A program made the position numbers and the translations under genes. From assembly GCA_945956945.1 (NCBI GenBank), contig CAMFJO010000065.1:1-5787 (forward strand): 5,787 bases of DNA, written 5' to 3'. Every line of letters starts with the position of its first letter. The stretch's first letter is position 1. The DNA comes from an uncultured Legionellales bacterium (GTDB taxonomy: Bacteria > Pseudomonadota > Gammaproteobacteria > UBA1113). The notes beneath the pieces are model-generated. The model made no database searches. It was not told the origin of the DNA and saw only the letters and a program-made list of their open reading frames with translations. This document shows, piece after piece, positions 1 through 4,981 of this stretch.

Positions 1-661
1 TTTCCAGACTGCCCCCTAAGGCTAAGTTCTTAGCGCGTAAATATTCATAATCGGACACGAAACCATAAGTACGTGCGCGGCTAATTTCACGGCTATAAGA
101 ATTTTGCGAAAAATCAATGGAAATAATTTGATCTTGTGGTTTAAATAAAGGGTGTTGGTATTCAATTTCAAAATCCACTTTAAAACCATCAAAGGGCTCC
201 AGGCTAGCGTATTTGTAATCTTTACTGCCGGGGCTTCCTTCTTCTATAAAAACCTTTTCCTTAATGCGTATAAATTTCTTGGCCGCATTTTGCAATTCTA
301 TGCCCGCGGATTGAATCAGAAACACAAAAGGTGCCGCACTGCCATCCATAATGGGCAATTCTGGGGCCGTGACTTCTACGTAGACATTGTCGATGCCCAA
401 GCCAGCCAAAGCCGACATAAGGTGTTCAACCGTTGAAATACGCGCATTTCCCTGCATTAAGGTAGTCGCCAACATGGTATCGCCCACCGTTTCGGCCTTA
501 GCCGGAAAAACCACGACGGGGTCTAAATCGGTGCGAATAAAAACGATACCAGTATGGACAGGCGCAGGCCGTAGTGTCAAATAAATCTTTTTACCCGTGT
601 GCAAGCCCACACCTGTAGCCCTAATGAGGTGCTTTAATGTTCTTTGTCTTATCAATTTCAT
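1..661 (-). CDS. lpxC: UDP-3-O-acyl-N-acetylglucosamine deacetylase, N-terminal 220 residues (runs off left edge)
   Basis: LpxC is the zinc-dependent cytoplasmic deacetylase that removes the acetyl group from UDP-3-O-acyl-GlcNAc, the committed step of lipid A synthesis. The frame is open from the ATG to the window edge and covers about 220 of the usual roughly 305 residues. Visible hallmarks are the start [19 protein letters not shown] (17-25), [17 protein letters not shown] (76-92) with Glu79 and the zinc ligand His80, [10 protein letters not shown] (103-112) and SRARTYGF (194-201). The second zinc-binding motif and the catalytic His of the C-terminal half lie outside the window. An in-frame ATG four codons upstream (671-673) has no ribosome binding site, and the family alignment favours the start at 661. 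The gene lies at the end of the dcw cluster as in other Gammaproteobacteria and has a likely promoter of its own. Identification is very secure. Confidence 0.97.
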   Translation of the reverse strand, partial: MKLIRQRTLKHLIRATGVGLHTGKKIYLTLRPAPVHTGIVFIRTDLDPVVVFPAKAETVGDTMLATTLMQGNARISTVEHLMSALAGLGIDNVYVEVTAPELPIMDGSAAPFVFLIQSAGIELQNAAKKFIRIKEKVFIEEGSPGSKDYKYASLEPFDGFKVDFEIEYQHPLFKPQDQIISIDFSQNSYSREISRARTYGFVSDYEYLRAKNLALGGSLE

Positions 662-693
662 GCTCTCTTGCATTAATGAACGGTATTAAAATA

Positions 694-723
694 ATCATAA
701 CATATTTTTAACAAATAGCTCAA
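694..723 (-). promoter_or_regulatory. Probable sigma70-type promoter of lpxC
   Basis: Reading the minus strand, a -35 TTGAGC (718-723) and a -10 TATGAT (694-699) are separated by 18 bases. The -10 is preceded by TG plus one base, making it an extended -10. The start of transcription would fall near 687, giving a leader of about 26 bases before the lpxC ATG. This would let lpxC be expressed apart from ftsZ. It is a consensus match read by eye. Confidence 0.55.
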
Positions 724-732
724 TATTAAATA

Positions 733-751
733 GCCGCATCGCTTTGGCGGC
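733..751 (-). terminator. Weak candidate terminator hairpin before the lpxC promoter
   Basis: GCCGC and GCGGC form a 5-base-pair GC-only stem around a 9-base loop. On the minus strand it is followed by TATTT rather than a clean T run. It lies 56 bases after the stop of the small upstream gene and just before the lpxC -35, a sensible place to end the upstream transcript. The short stem and poor T tract keep this tentative. Confidence 0.25.
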
Positions 752-806
752 AGATTGGGCACAAAAGCAGAGAAATAAGTCTTTGAAAAATAGGCTTTTC
801 CCTGAG

Positions 807-1022
807 TTATTTTCCGAGTTTAACATTTAACTTGTTTAAAGCTTCTTCCTCTCCGGCATTCTTAAGCGCTGTCACAACCAAATAACTGGGATCCCAAGAA
901 TTGTTAGGTCTGCTTTTGTTGCGATCGGATCCGCTTTCTATCAAAAGGCTCCGCTCCTCTGGGGGCTGGATTGTTTTATTTCTGGTAAATAATCTAAATA
1001 ATGTATGGATAGTACTGGACAT
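807..1022 (-). CDS. Small unrecognised protein between ftsZ and lpxC (71 aa)
   Basis: I do not recognise this product. The frame has an ATG start with AGAAGG (1031-1036) eight bases upstream, a good ribosome binding site, and ends in TAA. The N-terminus (MSSTIHTLFRLFTRNK) could form a short basic amphipathic helix. The middle (about 21-45) is charged and rich in Ser, Asn and Pro, so probably disordered. Residues 46-71 (PSYLVVTALKNAGEEEALNKL and a basic tail) look helical. There is no signal peptide, no hydrophobic segment long enough to span a membrane, no cysteine and no known motif. It shares orientation with ftsZ and lpxC but is separated from ftsZ by a structured 215-base gap, and no convincing promoter of its own was seen. 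It could be a lineage-specific small protein or a chance frame. The ribosome binding site and its placement in a same-strand gap favour a real gene. Confidence 0.55.
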   Translation of the reverse strand: MSSTIHTLFRLFTRNKTIQPPEERSLLIESGSDRNKSRPNNSWDPSYLVVTALKNAGEEEALNKLNVKLGK

Positions 1023-1030
1023 GGTTTTTA

Positions 1031-1036
1031 CCTTCT
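1031..1036 (-). promoter_or_regulatory. Ribosome binding site of the small gene
   Basis: AGAAGG on the minus strand lies eight bases before the ATG at 1022. It is the main evidence that this short frame is translated and it fixes the start. Confidence 0.55.
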
Positions 1037-1074
1037 AGTTGTAATTTATGATTTCAAGAAAAACGACAAAACAG

Positions 1075-1204
1075 GGTGAGGGATTAAACATTGGCTGGTG
1101 ATTTGATTTTATATCACCGCTTCTGTCTCACCGAATCTATCTTAGTTGAAAAGCTTAAGATAGATTGGGCCTGTTGACAGTGGGTTCTAAATGTCAACAG
1201 GTCC
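1075..1204 (-). repeat. Block of three abutting hairpins downstream of ftsZ
   Basis: Three inverted repeats lie end to end. Hairpin A (1167-1204) pairs CCTGTTGACA with TGTCAACAGG over a 12-base loop, and two further G-C pairs extend it beyond one mismatch. Hairpin B (1134-1166) pairs AATCTATCTTA perfectly with TAAGATAGATT over an 11-base loop and starts at the base next to A. Unit C (1075-1132) is nested: GGTGAG/CTCACC on the outside and GGTGAT/ATCACC (1097-1118) within, one base from B. In the ftsZ transcript they would follow the stop codon by 33 bases in the order A, B, C. None has a clean T run right after it, although T-rich sequence follows C on the minus strand. It may act as 3' end protection, a terminator, a structured RNA or a decayed repeat; the pairings themselves are directly visible. 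Confidence 0.7.
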
Positions 1205-1237
1205 TAAACACGCTATTTCCTATAATAAGGCAAAACC

Positions 1238-2494
1238 CTATTCAACCTCTTCAGGACGCCGTAAAAAAGCGGGGATATCCAAATAATCTGCAGCATTACG
1301 CTTTTGGGGCTCTGCAGCAGGTGATGCGGTTACAGGCGGTGTGTTCATCATCGGCTTACGGTTTGCGACCGGATTATTCACACCCACATTAACATTATTA
1401 AATGCTGCCGCTTTTTGTCTTAATACAGCAGGCCTATCTAAACGGTGGTAATCCACACTGCCATCGTTACGCAAATGCTGATAGTAGTTCATGGAAGCAT
1501 TGGCACCGGTATTGGCATGGCCACGCCCATCATAGCTATCTCTGTCTCCAAGGCCCGTCACCACTAAGGTCACGCGCATTTCATCCTTCATATTGGGGTC
1601 GATAACGGTTCCGACCACCACGGTGGCATTTTCACACGTGAAGTCCTTGACCGCTTCACCCACTTCCTCAAATTCACCAATCGACATATCCAAACCAGCG
1701 GTAATATTAACCAATACACCTTTGGCGCCTTGTAAATGCACATCTTCCAATAGCGGGCTAGAAATAGCCGCTTCGGCTGCTTGTCTTGCTCTGTTATCGC
1801 CTGTGCCTACACCCGTACCCATCATGGCCATACCATTGGCAGACATGACAGTGCGTACGTCGGCAAAATCAACGTTGATTAATCCGGGCCTGGTAATCAG
1901 TTCGGAAATACCTTGTACCGCACCCAATAAGACATTGTTGGCGGCTTTAAAGGCATTCAATAAAGTCATATTTTTGCCTAATACGGATAACAATTTATTA
2001 TTAGGGATGATGATCAACGAGTCCACATTGGGATACAGTTGTTGTATGCCTTCTTCAGCGATTTGCGCACGCTGCTTGCCTTCAAATACGAAGGGTCGCG
2101 TCACCACTGCTACTGTTAAGATACCCATTTCTTTTGCCAAGCGCGCAATCACCGGTGCTGCACCCGTTCCAGTACCGCCACCCATACCCGCGGTAATAAA
2201 CACCAAATCGGTATCGGCTAAAAATTCACGAATACGTTCACTGTCTTCTTCAGCGGCTTGTCTACCAATAGCCGGATCGGCTCCTGCACCCAAACCTTTG
2301 GTGATTTGATCGCCTAATTGTATGACGTGTGTGCGGCAATCTAATAAGGCTTGCGCATCGGTATTCGCACAGGCAAATTCTACGCCCTCCAAATGGCTGT
2401 CTAACATAGACTTTACGGCATTACCGCCGCCACCGCCTACACCAATCACGCGGATAACAGCACCATGCGTGTTTTTATTATCGGTTGAAAACAT
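1238..2494 (-). CDS. ftsZ: Cell division protein FtsZ (418 aa)
   Basis: FtsZ is the tubulin-like GTPase that polymerises into the cytoplasmic ring at midcell and recruits the division machinery. The GTP-binding T1 loop GGGGGN (20-25), tubulin signature GGGTGTG (105-111) and T7 catalytic loop NVDFAD (207-212, Asp209 and Asp212) are intact and fall at the same numbers as in the E. coli protein. A variable Asn/Pro-rich linker of about 80 residues follows from about 318. The C-terminal peptide DYLDIPAFLRRP (403-414) is the docking site for FtsA, ZipA and regulators. The length is somewhat above the 383 residues of E. coli because of the linker. The start was chosen by AGGAG nine bases upstream and by homology of MFSTDNKN. 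The frame stays open 49 codons further upstream to 2641, but that part reads through a repeat element and is not FtsZ-like. Confidence 0.98.
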   Translation of the reverse strand: MFSTDNKNTHGAVIRVIGVGGGGGNAVKSMLDSHLEGVEFACANTDAQALLDCRTHVIQLGDQITKGLGAGADPAIGRQAAEEDSERIREFLADTDLVFITAGMGGGTGTGAAPVIARLAKEMGILTVAVVTRPFVFEGKQRAQIAEEGIQQLYPNVDSLIIIPNNKLLSVLGKNMTLLNAFKAANNVLLGAVQGISELITRPGLINVDFADVRTVMSANGMAMMGTGVGTGDNRARQAAEAAISSPLLEDVHLQGAKGVLVNITAGLDMSIGEFEEVGEAVKDFTCENATVVVGTVIDPNMKDEMRVTLVVTGLGDRDSYDGRGHANTGANASMNYYQHLRNDGSVDYHRLDRPAVLRQKAAAFNNVNVGVNNPVANRKPMMNTPPVTASPAAEPQKRNAADYLDIPAFLRRPEEVE

Positions 2495-2503
2495 TATTTT
2501 ATT

Positions 2504-2508
2504 CTCCT
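2504..2508 (-). promoter_or_regulatory. Ribosome binding site that sets the ftsZ start
   Basis: AGGAG lies nine bases before the ATG at 2494 on the minus strand. It decides between this start and the longer in-frame ATGs at 2641, 2584 and 2521, which lack family similarity. Confidence 0.8.
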
Positions 2509-2584
2509 GTAACTGTTTCATGCCTTTTTTAAATAAAAGCCCATCTTTTGCGAGCGATTTACATCCAAATCTGTGCCTTCTCAT

Positions 2585-2712
2585 ATATACTCTTCGTCTT
2601 TCACACTGCAAATTTGTTGCGCGCTCGTTTTGGCTCGTCATGTAGGTTTAGATACACTCCTCGCCAAATTCTCACACGCGCCTCCTTATCGTTTGAAAGA
2701 CGAAGAGTATAT
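2585..2712 (-). repeat. 128-base MITE-like element with 19-base inverted ends in the ftsA-ftsZ gap
   Basis: The ends at 2585-2603 and 2694-2712 are perfect inverted copies of ATATACTCTTCGTCTTTCA, enclosing 90 bases. The interior holds a partial third copy of the end motif (2652-2665), a full AAGGAGG Shine-Dalgarno (2681-2687) and a 24-codon frame. It encodes no transposase. The element lies 26 bases after the ftsA stop and 90 bases before the ftsZ ATG, so it is probably transcribed with both and would fold with a 19-base-pair outer stem. Short size, long perfect terminal repeats and intergenic location fit a miniature inverted-repeat transposable element or other dispersed palindrome. No unambiguous target duplication is visible: the flanks are TCAT and CTCT, although TA steps within the ends could hide a TA duplication. 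Whether other copies exist cannot be seen here. Confidence 0.75.
2601..2675 (-). CDS. Possible 24-codon leader-like peptide inside the repeat element
   Basis: A GTG codon at 2675 follows a perfect AAGGAGG (2681-2687) by five bases and opens a frame of 24 codons ending in TGA. The peptide begins VRIWRGVYLNLH and ends EPKRARNKFAV, so it is basic with no recognised motif. Its stop overlaps the inner end of the inverted repeat. If the element is transcribed from the ftsA side, ribosomes could load here and affect folding of the stem upstream of ftsZ. It may equally be a chance frame in a non-coding repeat. Confidence 0.2.
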   Translation of the reverse strand: MRIWRGVYLNLHDEPKRARNKFAV

Positions 2713-2738
2713 CTCTAAACATTGTACCCTTAATAGGT

Positions 2739-3971
2739 CTATAAATTACCTTGAAACCATTGACGCATACGCGACCACACATTCATGCCACCAGAATTCA
2801 CGTTATCGGTATGCCCTAACAATTGTCGCCTATAACCATGTACGAGCAAACCCACACTGGTTGAATAAATAGGGTTATGCGTCACATCGGGTAAGCCACT
2901 AATATTCTGTGGTAAACCCAAACGCACAGGAACCTGAAAAATCGATTCGGCTAAATCTAATGCGCCTTGAATTTTAGCGCCACCACCGGTTAACACCATA
3001 CCCGCCGTTAATAAATGTTCTAGACCACTGCGACGTAATTCGGCTTGTATCAAAGCAAAAATTTCATCATAACGCGGTTCTATGACTTCGGCTAAACTGC
3101 GGCGCGACAAATGGCGACCGCCACGCTCGCCTACAGTAGGCACTTCAATCAGATCATTCGCATTAGCAAAGCTCGCCATGGCGCAGCCATATTTAATTTT
3201 AATTGCTTCAGCCGATTTAGTCGGCGTACGCAAGGCAAGCGCAATATCGTTGGTCACCTGATCACCCGCTATAGGAATAACCGCGGTATAACGAATCGCA
3301 CCATCGCTAAAAATAGCGATATCCGTCGTACCACCACCAATATCCACCAGGCAAACACCCAATTCTCTTTCATCGTCTGTCAACACGGCATCGCTAGAAG
3401 CCAGTTGTTCCAAAATAATATCGGATACTTCCAGATGACAGCGCCGCACACATTTCACAATATTTTGTGCCGCTGACACGGAACCTGTCACCATGTGCAC
3501 TCTGGACTCTAAACGCACCCCCGACATCCCAATGGGTTCACGAATGCCTTCCTGGTTATCAATGATAAATTCTTGCGGCAATACGTGTATAATTTGTTGA
3601 TCGGCTGGAATAGCAACGGCTTTGGCAGCATCAATAACCCGCTCCACATCGGAAGACATCACTTCTCTACTGCGTATCGCCACAATACCATGAGAGTTCA
3701 TCCCACGAATATGGCTGCCCGCAATTCCCACCAGCACGGCATTCACTTTACAACCGGCCATTAATTCTGCTTCATCGATGGCACGTTGGATGGATTGCAC
3801 AGTAGATTCTATATTGACCACCACACCGCGCTTTAAGCCTCTGGAAGGAGCTGTACCAAAACCAATCACTTCAATTACGCCTTCTGCATTGACTTCACCT
3901 ACTATAGCGACAATTTTGGTAGTACCTATATCTAGGCCGACGATTAATTTAGATTCTTTGGGTTTTGGCAT
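2739..3971 (-). CDS. ftsA: Cell division protein FtsA (410 aa)
   Basis: FtsA is the actin-like ATPase that tethers FtsZ filaments to the inner membrane and recruits later division proteins. The actin-fold nucleotide motifs are present: phosphate 1 VGLDIGTTKIVAIVGE (11-26), phosphate 2 VDIGGGTTDIAIFSDG (209-224) and adenosine-binding VLTGGGAKIQG (326-336). The FtsA-specific 1C subdomain covers roughly 87-165 in place of the actin 1B domain. The last 15 residues (MNVWSRMRQWFQGNL) form the amphipathic membrane-targeting helix. The length is close to the 420 residues of E. coli. GGAG (3980-3983) eight bases upstream supports the start. It sits 122 bases after ftsQ and 244 bases before ftsZ, wider spacing than the tight ftsQ-ftsA-ftsZ arrangement of E. 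coli, partly because of the inserted element. No defects are seen. Confidence 0.97.
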   Translation of the reverse strand: MPKPKESKLIVGLDIGTTKIVAIVGEVNAEGVIEVIGFGTAPSRGLKRGVVVNIESTVQSIQRAIDEAELMAGCKVNAVLVGIAGSHIRGMNSHGIVAIRSREVMSSDVERVIDAAKAVAIPADQQIIHVLPQEFIIDNQEGIREPIGMSGVRLESRVHMVTGSVSAAQNIVKCVRRCHLEVSDIILEQLASSDAVLTDDERELGVCLVDIGGGTTDIAIFSDGAIRYTAVIPIAGDQVTNDIALALRTPTKSAEAIKIKYGCAMASFANANDLIEVPTVGERGGRHLSRRSLAEVIEPRYDEIFALIQAELRRSGLEHLLTAGMVLTGGGAKIQGALDLAESIFQVPVRLGLPQNISGLPDVTHNPIYSTSVGLLVHGYRRQLLGHTDNVNSGGMNVWSRMRQWFQGNL

Positions 3972-4013
3972 TGCAATTACTCCGTCCTAAACGCCCTGCT
4001 CATGATTGTCGAT

Positions 4014-4036
4014 TAGAATAACAAACTCTAGAATAA
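4014..4036. repeat. Short direct repeat in the ftsQ-ftsA gap
   Basis: TAGAATAA occurs at 4014-4021 and again at 4029-4036, a period of 15 bases, in the AT-rich spacer upstream of ftsA. It could be a regulator half-site pair or a chance product of base composition. The rest of this gap shows no convincing promoter or terminator. Confidence 0.35.
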
Positions 4037-4093
4037 AAAACTAGGGCTTTTACTGTTTGGTTTTGACAAAGGAAATGTCACTCGGCTTTAAAA

Positions 4094-4882
4094 TTATGGT
4101 GCGGTATTTTGAGAAAGTTGATTCTGGTTACGCCAACCTACGGCCATTCCATTTTCATAACGCAAATCTACATACGCGATGTTAGCGGCTTTATCCACTA
4201 ATTCAAGAGGATAGGTTTTGGCAAATCGATGCATACGTTGTTGCAAATCTTTATCGCCTAAATTTAAGACAATTCCATTGCTTAAAATCACGACATATTC
4301 GTGTTCATTCGTTTCATTTAATGCTTGAATGCTTAAAGCATCCGTTGCCAAATCTGCTTTGAACGCATAATAAAGTTCTAACAGTGCGGGCGCATCATTT
4401 TGTGTACTGCTTAATTCAGGTAAAACCATCTTGGTCAGGGGTTTGGGCGTCTGATAGACGACCCCACCATCTAACAAATAGGCATTCTTATTCCATTTGG
4501 CCACCGTATCACTTAAGGTCAATTTGATGAGAATACTATCAGGCCATTTTTTTTGGACAACAGCTGCTTTAATCCAAGGCAATTGCAATAGATCTTTCTG
4601 AATAGCTCTGACAGGTGTTCTGAAAAAACCGTGACGCAAATGCGGTGACACTTTATCCCGTATTGCCATTTCATCCACGTTGGCATTGCCATGCTGAACC
4701 AGCACATGACGAATGGGAAATTTGGGAAGCAGAAAAAAATAAATGAACGTCAGTCCTAACAAAGCCAATAGTATGACCATATAGGTGGTTATTTTTAAAA
4801 CAGATGGCGCTTGTTTTGAACTTCTCTTAACCGCACCAGCTTTGCTGCGCCGCCATTGACGTTTATCGTCGCTCCATTTCAT
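4094..4882 (-). CDS. ftsQ: Cell division protein FtsQ (262 aa)
   Basis: FtsQ is a bitopic inner-membrane protein that forms the FtsQBL complex and links the Z-ring to septal peptidoglycan synthesis. A basic cytoplasmic tail (1-30, rich in Lys and Arg) precedes one membrane helix (about 31-52). A POTRA domain (about 55-122; FPIRHVLVQHGNANV, then WPDSILIKLTLSD) follows, then the beta domain (about 127-250). The conserved ending YVDLRYENGMAVGW (237-250) matches the last strands that in E. coli contact FtsB. The length is near the 276 residues of E. coli. AAAGG (4890-4894) seven bases before the ATG supports the start. Unlike in most relatives, no mur or ddl gene lies directly upstream; the neighbour is a divergent transporter gene 99 bases away. 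Sequence identity in this family is low, but domain order and position make the call firm. Confidence 0.94.
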   Translation of the reverse strand: MKWSDDKRQWRRSKAGAVKRSSKQAPSVLKITTYMVILLALLGLTFIYFFLLPKFPIRHVLVQHGNANVDEMAIRDKVSPHLRHGFFRTPVRAIQKDLLQLPWIKAAVVQKKWPDSILIKLTLSDTVAKWNKNAYLLDGGVVYQTPKPLTKMVLPELSSTQNDAPALLELYYAFKADLATDALSIQALNETNEHEYVVILSNGIVLNLGDKDLQQRMHRFAKTYPLELVDKAANIAYVDLRYENGMAVGWRNQNQLSQNTAP

Positions 4883-4912
4883 AGCTGAACCTTTGGATTA
4901 ATCTTGCTATCG

Positions 4913-4923
4913 AGTATATACCA
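4913..4923 (-). promoter_or_regulatory. Tentative extended -10 for the ftsQ operon
   Basis: On the minus strand TGGTATATACT provides a TG-n extended -10 with TATATA (4915-4920), or alternatively TATACT (4913-4918). No good -35 lies 16 to 18 bases upstream. Because the neighbour upstream is divergent, a promoter for ftsQ must lie in 4883-4981 or inside the transporter gene, and this is the best match in the gap. Confidence 0.3.
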
Positions 4924-4951
4924 ACCTGTGGTGCAGATGCAGCTATTAAGG

Positions 4952-4957
4952 TATAAT
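4952..4957 (+). promoter_or_regulatory. -10 box of the transporter gene
   Basis: A perfect TATAAT lies 24 bases before the plus-strand ATG, giving a predicted leader of about 18 bases. The -35 region has no good match to TTGACA, so the promoter may be weak or activator-dependent. It lies within 40 bases of the candidate ftsQ -10 on the other strand, so the two promoters may compete. Confidence 0.5.
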
Positions 4958-4981
4958 AGGGTCTCAATGGAGGATAATACA

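Noticed and set aside
152..584. Overlapping plus-strand frames at the left edge
   Set aside because: They lie opposite lpxC, whose conserved motifs cover the whole stretch.
1174..1179. TTGACA inside hairpin A as a -35 box
   Set aside because: A perfect TTGACA is present on both strands because of the palindrome, but no -10-like hexamer lies 16 to 18 bases downstream in either direction.
1167..1204. Hairpin A as a classical intrinsic terminator of ftsZ
   Set aside because: The stem is strong, but on neither strand is it followed by a T run; on the minus strand it is followed at once by another hairpin.
1593..2309. 238-codon open frame on the plus strand opposite ftsZ
   Set aside because: It is an antisense shadow of ftsZ, rich in Ala, Pro, Thr and Ser, with no family resemblance; ftsZ on the other strand is unmistakable.
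2721..2726. TACAAT-like -10 box (minus strand) as an ftsZ promoter in the ftsA tail
   Set aside because: The hexamer-like sequence just after the ftsA stop has no acceptable -35 at the right distance.
4912..4920. GAGTATATA near ftsQ as a remnant of the repeat element end
   Set aside because: Only about nine AT-rich bases match the element end and no partner arm is nearby, so chance is the simpler explanation.
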